NCBI GenBank assembly: GCA_951213105.1
Contig: OX578136.1
Coordinates: 70,782,230-70,846,229 of the forward strand
DNA: 64,000 nucleotides
Origin: Amaurobius ferox
Taxonomy: Eukaryota > Arthropoda > Arachnida > Araneae > Amaurobiidae
Direction: 5' to 3'
Every line of letters starts with the position of its first letter. Position 1 is the stretch's first letter. Positions 33,491 through 46,073 of the stretch are shown piece after piece. The notes under the pieces are model-generated. The model worked only from the letters and a program-made list of their open reading frames with translations. It made no database searches and was not told the origin of the DNA. Position numbers and translations under genes: made by a program.

Positions 33491-36400
33491 AATTATGTAG
33501 ATTAGTAATAAGAAATAGTCGAAACGAAGCTTTGGTCAAAACAGAAAAGCAGAGCTATCAAAAAATAGTTCGGTGATAATTGCCGTTCGTATAATCAGAA
33601 CAACATAACAAAATATACATTTATTGTAATCCGTATATAATTTGAAAAAAAATTATAAAGAAAAAAGCTATGTTACAGGAAATTTGTGTTAAAGGCGTTC
33701 GTGTTAGCTATGTTTGAAAGCAATTTATTCTGCATATTAAATTATTACAAGATTAACAATTATTACAAGACATAATCTTATTGTGTTTACATTTTTTAAT
33801 TCTGTCTGAATCATGTTTATTCAATTTAAAGTCAGAATTACGGAAAATACTTTATTATTTACATAAATGGAGAATAAAATCAGAGAATACTTTATGAACT
33901 AAAATATTGTGTTATAGCGAAATAAAATATTATATAAAGCTTTTGCGTTATTATAATTTTAAATTTTAAATTTTATTTATTAATGTATTTTTATTAATAT
34001 ATACTATAATATGCAATATATCTTATATATAATTTTAAAGAAGAATTAAACTACTATAAGGAGTCACATACTTTATTTAATTATTATAACTTATTTAAAA
34101 TATTTACTATATCTTAAGTTATATCTTAGGATTTTAAGACACACACACCTTGGTGCATAAATCATTCTAGATCAAAAGTCGTGACAAAATATGCATTTTA
34201 AGGCCATTAGATAGCAATGTTTACATATTTAATGACCATATTTTTAAAACAGTATTTTTAGCATTTCACGCAATATTTAAACATATTTGCTGTTTAGAAT
34301 TTCAAGAATTTTTTCTTGCAAGCAGAAACATTGAACATGTTTAACTTAACCATTATGTTTTCCGTAGCGTAAACTTTTTTACTATAAATAATTTTATCGT
34401 CCCAAAACAGACAAAAACAATTACTTTTACAGGTTGTTTTTTATTTAAATAAAAAGAAATATATTTTTCAAATCGTTAAATACTACTTTATACAAGGTTC
34501 TTTAATGTTTGTGGTTATGTTGGGCACTCATCGCAACAACGAATCAAAATGTTATCATCTTGACTTCATGGGGATTTTCGTCATTCTTCATGTCATGGAT
34601 CAGAATAAACTCTGAGAGGTGTTGCCAAAGCACAAAATTTTTTTGCATTGTTACAGTTAAAAATTATGTGTTAGTGGCAATATCCAAGCGCAAAGGACTT
34701 GATCAAATAGTTTAAATTGTACTGTGGACACAGGACCCAGTAATGTCCAAGAAAATTTAATGACGTACAAGGAAATTTAGTCCATCTTCAGAGCCCGAGA
34801 ACAAAATGCGCATGTTCTTAATTCCAATGATGCCATCATATGCACAGACCCAGGTAAAAACATTGAAGTCAGTTGTCACCGGGATGAGCACACCCTGACT
34901 TTATACACAAGGCACTCTTCGACCACTAACATATTAGGATTGCTGCTTTAGCTCACAGTATTTGATATCAGCCCGGTTTTACTCTGCTTCTCGCATTTTT
35001 CTTGTTCTTTCTTTTGTATTTTTCTGCCACATGTCTCCCCTTTTTTCATCTACTGCCAAGGCAAGTTATGCACCATCCTTCCACTTCCTGGCCGACTCAT
35101 AATACCCTGTGGTTAGGAGTGCAAAGAGCTCAACTCCATCTACAATAACTCTAATAATCGATATATTGCTATATTCTGTTGTGGGGATAAGTTTCGAAGG
35201 CACAGGATCATCGTAAATATTAGTTATGTTTTGGCTACACAATATAATATTTCTGCTTGTGAAAAAATTTAGAATATTTTTTCACAGTTATTATATATAA
35301 AATGTATGAGTACTGTATTAAAAATTGCATTAAGAAAGTGGATTTTAAAATGTATGTAGTTCGTGTCATTTAAAATTACATTTTAAGAACTTTTGAAGTA
35401 TATGTAACTGCTTAAGGAAATTCGTGAAATCAATTCATTAGGCAAATTAATTATAAATTTGAAATGTTATGACATAAGACTTATACTCAAACCCATCAAA
35501 GGGAACCTATTGTGTCACAACTTATATTTATCAAACATATATTTATACTTAATAGAAAATATATCGATATCAGAATAAATGGACATTTTAAGAAACATAC
35601 AAATAATTCAATTTACTTTAGAAACAGATTGTTGGTAAAAAAAAGGACATCTAACAATCACTTAATTCATACTAATTAAGACCATAAAACCATCGCTGAT
35701 ATGATTTCATACTATAAATCCTCGAGTTGAGTAAAAAATAAATAAAACAACAAACCCGCCCAAACATGTATAACTGCTGATTTATAGTCCCTGTTAAATA
35801 TTTAATTATTTTATTTTCAATTAACGGAGATAAAATGTTTTACAATCATGCTGCCGAAAATGTATACACTCTTTAGATAATATAAATTTTGTCAACATAT
35901 AACATGAATCTCTAATTAAATGCTTTTCTAAAAATAAAATATCTAAGGATTCACCCGATAAAACAGCACACTGGAAAATGCAGCTAGGCAATTAATATTC
36001 ATGCTACGTTAAATTAAGCCACCTGAAGCATAGCGATATCAGATCATTAATTTATTTGTTGTTTAATTAAGTTCCTCTTCCTCTTCTGTGCCGATCTGAG
36101 TTTCTTCTTTCGTTCATACAGTTACCGTGAAGAAATGCAATTTTTAACTGAACCATTTTCTATAATTTTTTTGGATTCCATTTTGTGCAACTGAATTACT
36201 ACTCGCGCGGGAATTTACCTTTAAATGGTGCCTATAAATTGTAGAATGTATGTTCTACAATAAATATCTGCTATAATGCATTTCTACTAACCCCTATAAT
36301 TATCCGGAGTAATTGAAAATATATGATGTGGTTAATATATATGACTTTACAGTAAAACAAATTTCGGCATAACAACTTAAAAATTTTCGAACGAAATTTT

Positions 36401-37690
36401 CAAATTTCGACTACATGAATGAATATTTTCAAACACCTCTGTTAACAATTAATCAGCAATTTTGTATTATCTCTTAAAACTTTTCTTTCAATAATTTTTA
36501 TAGAAGCATGCTCTTCTATTTTGTCTAGTGCGGTGAATACATAATTAGAGAACGTCGCATAAAAATACAATTATCATTGTCTAGCAATTACCCACTAATT
36601 TTCCAAAGAGCTAGCCGACTTACCATTTCTAAAAATAAATACATTAATCCGAAAATCCCTAACCTTAACTTTAAAAATTAATATTTATTAAACACACAAT
36701 TATGATGAGAAATAAAATTATAGAAATAGCTTCCTAATTAATTCCTATTGAACAGAGTGTCCAATGAGAGTAAGGTTCAGTGTAAGACCTTTTTAAATTG
36801 GAAAATACTCAACAGAACAAGGTCTCAACAGTTTTTAGATAAAATCAGCACATATCTTCGGTATCATTGCTGTTGCATATTTTGTCACGATTGTATAATT
36901 CCTACGTTCTGTTCCAGCACTGCCCTTGGTCAAAATTGCTTAACTTTTTCCTTACGGTTGTAGACCTCGTCTTATTTTTGTTTTAGAAGGACTGCGGCGT
37001 AGATCCATCTCATTATTAAACCATCTCATTATTTAAAAAAAGACCGCCCTTAAACTTGGTACTTTAGAATATGTATTATTTTTGTAGTAATAAACCACAC
37101 ATCAGTTCTATCTGATCAAGGATCTTCTTCTCTTAGCATACTAATTCTTTGTACTTACGACAAAAGCATATTTTTTGCTTAGGATTAACACGCCCTCGTC
37201 GACTTCCATTGTCTTATTTGTTTTGAGTGACGTTGTAGTGCCTCGTGATTGGCTCCTCTGGAACTAATGCAAATTGTGTAAGTATTGGCCCGAAACATTA
37301 TTTACGCCCAAGTAATTTTGATGACATAGATTCATGAGTCGAAAACTTCTCCGGACCAAGACTGTCAAGCGTGATGTCACTTGTCTGAATCCTTTGCACG
37401 ATCGACAATGTACCAAATTATGTAAAATGGTGCCTAATTTTCTCATATCTGGTATAAAAAAATGCCATTATTCGACAAGCATAATTTGGTGGAATACAAG
37501 TTAGTATAGCTAACCTAAATTATTCCTACATAATTCCAGTTTTTAAAACTTCAAAGAAATAACAAAAATCTAATAATGGCAACACATATCTTAAATATTT
37601 TTCAGATCTAGACTCCATTTTTTATTCTCTATTATGAATTAAAATGACTAAAATGCAAAATTGTCCTCAAAAATGCTCTTTGATATAAAT
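33491..37690. other. long unassigned stretch with possible decayed coding text at 34500-35170
   Basis: Most of it is very AT-rich with no motif. Around 34500-35170 the composition is less AT-rich. Minus-strand frames there give short readable pieces (VDGVELFALLTTGYYESARK, WQKNTKERTRKMREAE) broken by stops. This could be a decayed transposon or gene. I cannot name a family. A dispersed repeat lies at 35740-36110. Confidence 0.35.
35740..36110 (+). repeat. dispersed repeat, member 2 of a pair
   Basis: Same orientation as, and related along its length to, 29800-30180. See the shared blocks listed there. No coding potential. Confidence 0.65.
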
Positions 37691-37702
37691 TTTTAAAGGC
37701 AT

Positions 37703-37743
37703 CAACCGGTTTTTGACGGCAAAACCCCGTCTTTCTTCAGGGT
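37703..37743 (-). ncRNA. hammerhead-like motif, possible Penelope terminal-repeat remnant
   Basis: The minus strand reads CCCTGAAGA, stem GACGG...CCGTC, then AAAAACCGGTTGATGC. CTGANGA, a hairpin and a near-GAAA match the hammerhead core order used by Penelope-like elements. The GAAA box reads AAAA, and no Penelope coding sequence is nearby. Confidence 0.4.
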
Positions 37744-38079
37744 ATAAAGACAGAGTAAAAAAGTCCACAAGAACGAGCAGGCGTCCATATTTGTATGTTT
37801 ATTACCCTTGCTAATCTGATTATATTGTCTTTTTTTATCATTTGCCTGTAACGTTATGACCAGAAAATCTTCTTCCTGTCAACCTTGTTGTACGGAAAGA
37901 TTGATTTACTATATCATGTTAGAATATGCTTTACTTGTTATTTTTGCACAATTGCATATTCTTTTGAAGGGTACGATGGCTATAAATTGCTGTACTATAC
38001 AATACTCACAATATGTTGTACAATTTCTCAATATACCTTTCTTGAAGATGTACATCCATATTTCTGACAGCAATATCAT

Positions 38080-38700
38080 GGTTGGAAACATTACCACATC
38101 GGCATTTATCCAGTCTAGTATAACGACTGAGACTCTTAAATATACAAGATGACGCAACTGTCATTTTACTTCACTCTGTCCAGGAATTATGACAGATAGC
38201 AAAAGTCCAATTCAGTACCCTAAATCCCTTCCTAATGTTATAGACTAAACTGGACAAGGTATTATCACCCATGGGTTCAAAATGTCGCATACTGGTTCCT
38301 TGTGTCTTGAACAGATACCATCTCACGTTGGCTTGTATGGAAAGGAGATCACTGATTTACATCCAAAAGAGCAGATTATTCTAACAGATAACAATCTCAC
38401 AGCTACAGAAATATATTCTCTGTTTATATAAAAAAGGACAATGATTAGAATGCACTTATAATTCCCACCCAACAAAGTTCCCAATTAAACATATTGGTAT
38501 GGCCTTACTGTTCAAGAGCCTTAGAATACGTCAGATCGATTTGACAAGACTTGGGAATGTTCATACTAAGCACATGATGTACGATGATGAAATAAATACC
38601 TTCCCATCGTGTGTGTGTTCCTCTGTTCTTGCGATTCTTGCTCATATCTTTGATTGCATGCGTGCCTCAGTAAAGCAGCTTTCAGGCGATTAAGACGTTA
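38080..38700 (+). pseudogene. non-LTR retrotransposon RNase H remnant
   Basis: The frame starting at about 38192 reads TDSKSPIQYPKSLPNVID, stop, TGQGII, then QIPSHVGLYGKEITD (about 38310-38355). TDSKS carries the second-strand catalytic Asp of RNase H, and IPSHVGLYGNE-AD is the C-terminal RNase H signature found in Jockey-like elements of arthropods. Later pieces in other frames (LTRLGNVHTKH near 38537; SVLAILAHIFDCM near 38620) match the downstream LxRLRxGH and HILDC zinc-knuckle text. Frameshifts and stops show it is dead. The reverse transcriptase is not recognised upstream. Confidence 0.75.
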
Positions 38701-38886
38701 TTGCCGGTCGCCTTTTGCGATGTGGTTCTTTGGGCTTTGTTTCTTGACAAAGATGAGTCGTATCAACAGCAACAGCAGTTGCCATCTGCCTGTGCTATGT
38801 ACTTCCTGGCGTGTGCGTGGCTGATATACACAATTTAGCTGAAAACTGGGTGCTTCTGCTGCCATAGAATTGTAGCAATAATTCAA

Positions 38887-39555
38887 GAAAGTCTACAATG
38901 TTTAGATATCCTCAAGATCCAGAGAAAATGACAAGCAATAACTCTCCTTCAGTAAGATGGTCGCAGTATCACACCAGTCTGTGTATTTAAAGGCCTTAAT
39001 GGCGGCATAAACAATCGTAACGTTACAATAAGACATACGTACGAATAGTTAATATCCAGGAAAAGGGACCATTTTACGTCTTCTAAAACATAGTGATACT
39101 GATACTAGATTAGTTTATTTTACGTTTTCACAAATGTATTACTTTTAGCTATATTTTCAGCTGTCTGTAAAATGTATTTTAAGTTGCACAAATTGAGTTT
39201 TATCCCACAAAATCAATATAATAATAAACTAACGTAGTGTTTTCATTTCTCCTTCCCTTAAGGACAGTGTTTAGAATAGATAGTATGCCGACGAATCGAA
39301 ATACATGTTCCCAAAACTTACGCCGCAAATAGATTGTAACAATGACTGAAAAATTGATCCGGTAACAATGACTGAAAAACAGATTGTCATTAAAAGTTAT
39401 CAGGATTCAGTGCAATAATTTAAATAAACCATATATTTATAAATAACTGAAGAATTGACGTCAAATTACGTTTAATTATTGCAAATAGTAAACGCAACAA
39501 GTCATTTGATTTTCAGAAAGGTTGATCAAAATATTGATCTCTTTTTTCATGATTT
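38887..39555. other. unassigned AT-rich DNA
   Basis: A short duplication (CCGGTAACAATGACTGAAAA-like) near 39340-39380. Nothing else. Confidence 0.5.
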
Positions 39556-39579
39556 CCTATCGCATAGATCCCCTCGTGG

Positions 39580-40065
39580 ATGGAACAAACTACCCCCAGA
39601 AGGGGTACATTGTCAAACTTAGTATGAATGTAAAGAATTTAAACCTTTTAAAATGATGGGTAACATGTTGTAATTGTGATCATTTGAACTAACAATGCAT
39701 ATTTTTCAAATGTTTTCTCCACAAATTTGTAATAAAATAAATTGCAACTTACTTAAAATTATGCATAAAATGGTTTATTTATGGCCTAATGATCACGAAA
39801 CTTAACAGTTTCAATCATCATAGTGGCAAATAGCCGCGATATAATGTTTGTGTTAGTAACGTTCTTTACCCAGGGAGGGGAGGCAAATACTCCCGAACAG
39901 GTACATTGTCAAACTTGGTATCAATCGGTAATTGTTTTTCAGCTCTTTAAAATGATGGGTAACATACAATAATTGTGATCATTTGAATCAATTATACGCA
40001 TTTTTCAAATGTGTTCTTGCAAAATTTGTAAAAGAAAAAGATAACACAAGCTACTTAAACATGGA
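39580..40065 (+). repeat. ~303-bp tandem duplication
   Basis: GGTACATTGTCAAACTT at about 39604 and 39901 opens two copies. Both continue with TTTAAAATGATGGGTAACAT, AATTGTGATCATTTGAA and TTTTTCAAATG, and end CTACTTAAA / TTACTTAAA. Confidence 0.8.
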
Positions 40066-40626
40066 CTCTGGTATGAAGTCGAGTTGAGCTATATTCCATT
40101 GAGTATAATATTGTTTCAAATATTTTAGTTACGGAATAACACTCAGTTTATATTTCCAAGATTGTTGCCAATGCATTGATATTTGAAAATATTATTTCAT
40201 TTTTCAAAAGCTATTAACGAGCAAATATATTACATTAGAAAAAAAAACATGAAAAAGTTGATATAGATTGGAATCTAGAATTTTTACTGTTAATTTTTGC
40301 AGATATTAAGTAGCTTTTCTAAAATATATAAACTCAGATTTAGAATGTTTTCATAGTCATAAAATTTAGTATCTGTTTATTAAATCAATTATGTATAGGA
40401 ACAATTTAACTCTTTAAATTTGAATCTTATTTAAAACATATTATATTTATAATGGCACAACATATTTTTAAATATATTGACATTTTGTTTCAGTTATAAA
40501 TCTTTGAAGTTTGAAAAAATATTAAAAAAAACGGAACAAAATACGTGCTTAAATATTATGTGCCTGTGAATATTTGTTTTATAAAAATAATCTTAAATAG
40601 TCATTATCTCAGGAACTGCTACCTCA

Positions 40627-41070
40627 TTTTTAACACTTTACAACATAGTTGAAAAGTGTTTATGACTTTCTTAACACTTTACAACATAGTTGAAAAGTGT
40701 TTATGACTTTGTTCATTCTGTCTGTCTGTCTGTCTGTCTGATTGTCTGTCTGTCTGTCTGTCTGTCCGATAGCACGATAACTGCCGTAAAAATGAATTTA
40801 TCAAAATGAAATTTTAGTATGTTTTTCAGACGGTCTGTGGGACCCATGGGAATATAAATAAATAATATCACCCAATTAGTTTTTTATTGAACCCGGGTTG
40901 AAAAAATGAAATACATTGAACCCTGCGGGACCTAATTTTCAAACATTTTTTAAACAAACTTAAAATTCACAAATTGCTTCGAAATTTTTAGGAAATATTC
41001 ACATTATCCCATAAAATATATGAAAAAAATGCAGTAAAATATATTAAGTAGTTTTTTAATTAAAAATTAT
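40627..41070 (-). mobile_element. family A element (copy A3), truncated, with a duplicated terminal hairpin
   Basis: The family A 3' hairpin (AACACTTTACAACATAGTTG + AAAAGTGTTTATGACTTT on the plus strand) occurs twice in a row at 40629-40670 and 40672-40712. The (GTCT)n tract at 40722-40763 and about 300 bases of body follow, and then the copy stops. Confidence 0.75.
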
Positions 41071-41427
41071 TTAATATAGGGAAAAAAACAAATTCAATTA
41101 AATTCTGACTTTTGGGATATCCTCCAGAAAGAAAAAATCATTTTGTATATGAGAGAGGCTTCACATTTTAAAATAAATTTGGTAGATAACAATTTTTCAA
41201 ATTTATTTTTTATTTTATATAACTCTTCATGATATACTTATTTTATAGCATTTTTAATGCACTTTCCTACTTCCTAGAGAGTTAATATTTGGTACACAGC
41301 TTAAATTTGTTGAACATTTTATTCTACAAAAATTTGGTGGATCTTTAAATATATATCATACATTTTTTTCGAAATGGTCTGCAAATAATCCCCATTCACT
41401 TCTAGAAATCATTGTTGTAATATTGTT

Positions 41428-42225
41428 AAAAATTCTGATGTGGGCAGCACATGTCTTTACCTGCAGACTCATATTCATGTTCTCTTCATTTTTTCAATAA
41501 TAATTTGAGTTTATCTGCACAAAATAACAGCCATAAGTATTTTTAAATGACATTGAATCTGCACGTTAAACTTAAACTTGGTTCTCATTTGATAGCTGGA
41601 CTTATTGTCAAAGGTGGCGTAGGGAAAAAACGCGAAAAAACTAGAATATCTCAAGAACGGCTAGTCCTAGAGTAATGGGGTTAGTCTTATTCTTTAAATC
41701 ACGTATAAAATAGGAATTTAATTGAAATAATTGATCACACGTAGTTTTGTATTTTTATATTTAACGATTTTTGCGGGCCATTTCGCAAAAATAGCCGTTC
41801 CTTTTTCCGAAATCATACTAGGATAACCTACAAATGATTTATATACCAAATTTTGTTAAATTTGATATATATAAATCACTTGTACACCAAATTTTGTTAA
41901 ATTTGTTCCATTAGTTTTTAGCTAGATTGGATAAAGGCAATTTCTGCCGGCCATTTCGCAAAGAAGGCAGATTCTTTTATTACTATAATCTAATGAACAT
42001 CAGGATTTCCCACAAAGAACATACCTACCAAATTTTAGGAAATTCGGTCCATTAGTTTTTCAATTAAAGTGGATGCAATATCCTCACAGACACACAGATA
42101 CACCCTTACACACACAGACGTCTTGCTAAAAATAGTTTTTTCGCGTTCCAGAAATCCCAAAACATGTAGATCCTTCGAAAATTCGAGTTCCGATCTTCGA
42201 CACGATTCCAATACGTTGAATACAT
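41428..42225 (+). mobile_element. Helentron/DINE-1-like family B (copy B3)
   Basis: Starts ATTCTGATGTGGGCAGCACA, continues with TCTTTACCTGCAGACTCATA and the ATCTCAAGAACGGCTAGTCC block, and keeps the three ACCAAATTTTGT/A-GAAATT blocks. CAGACACACAGATACACCC and CACGATTCCAATACG come near the end. The 3' hairpin is broken off. It abuts the partial family A copy A4. Confidence 0.7.
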
Positions 42226-42254
42226 ACACACACATATTATCTGCGTATCTGTGT

Positions 42255-42686
42255 ATCTAAATTCCGTGCCTACGCAATTACAGTAGTTGTGATTTTAAAT
42301 GATCCCTAAACTTTTATTATTTCTTCAAAGGAGCCTAATTTTAACTTATGCAGAATGCAAATATCTCAAGCGATTGTAAGGTAAGTTACATGGGAATTGC
42401 TGAATTTTTTTCATAAAAAATTATTTAGCTCTGGAGTTTGGAATACACGTTATATGAATGAAATATTCATTGATTTTGCATAGAGAATTAAATGATTTAT
42501 ATTTCGATACAGTGTTAAATATTTAAGTATAATAAATTGCTGTAGTACTGTGATAATGTAAAAGATATCACCACTGAATGTATCACATTTCAGAGATTTT
42601 TAAAGGAAATTGCATTTCAGTTGGAAAGTGTTCATCTTCAGTTGGAAAGTGTTTCATCAATGCTTATGCATGATTGATCTTTCTTG
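42255..42686 (-). mobile_element. family A element (copy A4), 5' part only, head-to-tail with A5
   Basis: Matches the 5' third of family A on the minus strand. It ends at 42686 in the standard terminal text (plus strand GATTGATCTTTCTTGTT). A5 begins at the next base. A subterminal block, TCAGTTGGAAAGTGTT, is duplicated at about 42615-42652. Confidence 0.7.
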
Positions 42687-43636
42687 TTAACATTTTACAT
42701 GAAAAGTGTTTATGATTTTTTTCATTCTTTCTGTCTGTCCGCCTGTTCGTTTGCACGATAAATGCCGTAAAAATGACTTAATCAAAACGAAATTTTAGTA
42801 TCTTGTTCAGACGGTCTGTGGGACATATAGGAATATAAATGAATAATGTCATCCAATTAGTTTTGGATTGAACCCGGGTTGAAACAGCGAAATACATTTC
42901 ACATTATGGGACTCAATTTTTCAAACATTTTTAAAGCGAAGTTAAAATTCACAAATTGCTTTACAAATTATCCCATAAAATATATAAAAAAATTGGGGAA
43001 AATATGTTTGATAGTTTTTTAAATAAAAATTAAAATATTAATTATACCCATATTATATGAAGAGATCACGTGACCCACTTCAAAATAAAATATGGCACCC
43101 ATAGTTTTTCCCAGTGTCAAAATCGTGCTTTAAATTTATATGTAGTGTTACATTCGTCTTAAACCACTTTGTTTTTCCGTATTTCCTGTGCAACTATATT
43201 TTTGCACCAATGCAATTACAATATTTTTTTAGTTTAAATAATCATCAACCTTTGATTTCTAATCCTAATTTTAACAGAATGTAAAGAAATCATGCTGTAA
43301 GATGAGCTGTATAAGAATTCCTGAATTTTTCAAAGCAAAATTATTTAGCTCTGGAGTCAATATAGGTGATATGAATGAAATATTCATTAGTTTTACATAG
43401 AGAAGCTGACGATTTTACAAAATTGCCTTTTTTGATGAAGTTTTAAGCATTGAGTTAGAAAGTACTTTTACCTCCATGGTTTTAAGTGTATAAGTAAAAT
43501 AAATTATTGTAGTTGTGTGATAATTAAAAAAACATTACTGCTGAATGTATTGCATTTTACAGATGTTTAAATAAAATTGCATTGCAGTTGTAAAGTGTTT
43601 CATAACCAATGCTTTATGTATGATTGACCTTTCTTG
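42687..43636 (-). mobile_element. family A element (copy A5)
   Basis: Begins on the plus strand with the 3' hairpin remnant AACATTTTACATGAAAAGTG, then TGTCTGTCC, and ends GATTGACCTTTCTTGTT. It contains the AACCCGGGTTGA block (42871), CACGTGAC (43066) and GATGAAGTTTTAAGC. It is shortened inside relative to A2 and A6. It lies in the same orientation as A4, with no spacer between them. Confidence 0.75.
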
Positions 43637-45540
43637 TTTAATCTGTAAACGACATTTATTTTAAAACATGTTAATTTTGTAGGGTAAGAACGTTTTGAAT
43701 GTTTTTTTGGTCAAATTCCCCCTTTAAGTTATGATGTACAGTTATTAAAACATTCATATTCCTAAGACACCCCTATTTAAACATCTTGTTTTTGTACCGT
43801 TAAAAAATCATTTTTCTACATGTCTTAATTTAGAAATATGGAAAAAAAATAATAAATTACTAAAATTAGTAAGTAATTTATTGGCTAATACATTTGTCCA
43901 AGAAAATAGTATATGAACTTTAACTTAATGTCTATTACCCAGTAATTTATTTATCTTATAATTCTTTAAATAATTAATAATGTTTATAAGGTATTGCAGA
44001 ATATTTTCAAAATTAGACATTTCTATAATATACGACCGACTGCGATAAAGAAATCTGTCACTAGATGGCATTCCTAACCTTTTTTTCTCCAATGAGGAAA
44101 TAGAGGATACTTTCTTACTATGAAGTGTCCCCTCCTTGGCTCCTTTCCTCTACTTTCATGGGTTCTACAGCCCATCGAATTGTTTTTTTTTGTTGTTATT
44201 GCAAAATGAACAATTTAAAACTGATTTCGTCAAGATATTTTCTGAAGATAAAATGCTTTTATAAAAATACGTTTTCTACAAAACTGTAAAGTTAACAAAT
44301 AATTTATCGTCTTAAATATTTTTTCCCAGAAAATGATGTTCAAAATTGTTTTTTTTTCTTAATTTTAAAAGATAAATCTATTTCATTGTTATTGTTCTTT
44401 TAACTTCCAGAAGAAAAAAAAAAACTTGGCGCAGGTATAAGTGCTTTGGAAATTTTCCAAATAGGGCTGTGAACCATTTTGGAAAATTTATGTGATTAAC
44501 TCCCTGTCTTTTCTGGCTCAACAATCTGGCAAAAATCAATTTTTTCTTATGTCGATATTCTTTAAACAATTGGTCCTTAATCCAGTGTGCATTTTCAGGT
44601 TGAATGGGGAGGGAGGGAGATTTGGCTAAAAGCCGGAAATTGTTAAGTTTGATAGCAACAGTGAATGACTTTCAAAGGAAAACTGCTTCTTATATACGTT
44701 ATGAGCTAAGATAAACAGAAAACATTCCGATATAATGCAAATACTATATTATCTAAACTGAAATGATAACCCTATTAATGTTTTTAAGGCATTTAAATGC
44801 TGAACGTAAAACTGAATCTTTCACCGAAATGTATCAGTGGTTGTATGTATATTAAAGTGACAAGGCCCAACTGAAAAAGCACCATTACCATGCTATGTAG
44901 ATTTTAGAAATTGGTATATCTAACTCTGCAACTATGGAAAACGAACAAAAAAAGAGTCAATATAACAAAAAGTGAAAAACAAGCGTCAAAATAGACATCA
45001 AAAACGTAAAAGATAACGAAAAAATTTGCAAGAACCGTTATAAAACTCAATTTAATCAAAATTTAATTTCACATTCGGATGCATCTTAAATTCGTACTTT
45101 AGACCTTGTGATACTGGTTTATTTATGTAAATAGAACGTGCCTACTCGGCACGAAATATGAAAACCTTTGTATGAAATAGTAATTAATATAAAATTCGTA
45201 TAGTGGATTTTAGTAATATGAAATATCAATATGAAATTTAGTTCTTACTGAGTAAGATATACTTTGCAACCACCTACCTTTCTCGTTGTGAGATCAAAAT
45301 AACCCAAGCAGAATTCCCTGCTCTGTGAGACATAGGATGGCTAGCCGTAGATAGCTATAGGATAGAAATTGAGCACACACGAACCAATGTGGATAATATA
45401 ACACTGTCATTTCCTTTAAAATTAAGTTTTATTTGGTAAATAATATGACAGTCAGACTTAAATGATTTCTCTTATTCATATACAATTACTTTTGGAGCAT
45501 AGGCTTTAAATTTTCTTTTCTCAATTTCAACAAATAAGAC
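43637..45540. other. unassigned AT-rich DNA
   Basis: No gene recognised. A less AT-rich patch at 44030-44190 contains CACTAGATGGCATTCC. The 63-residue minus ORF at 44378-44569 has no known motif. Confidence 0.5.
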
Positions 45541-45549
45541 AATTCAATT

Positions 45550-45901
<352 letters not shown>

Positions 45902-46073
45902 TCAATTGTCATGAAAAATATAAGCATATGTATATTCATACACAATTTTACTATCTTCAATTTAAGACATATAAATCTTAGAACATAGATAAATTCAGAA
46001 CAACATTTCCCACAAACATTATGATAATATTCTCGACATTAAATTAAATCATATAGTTCCAAATTATTTAATT

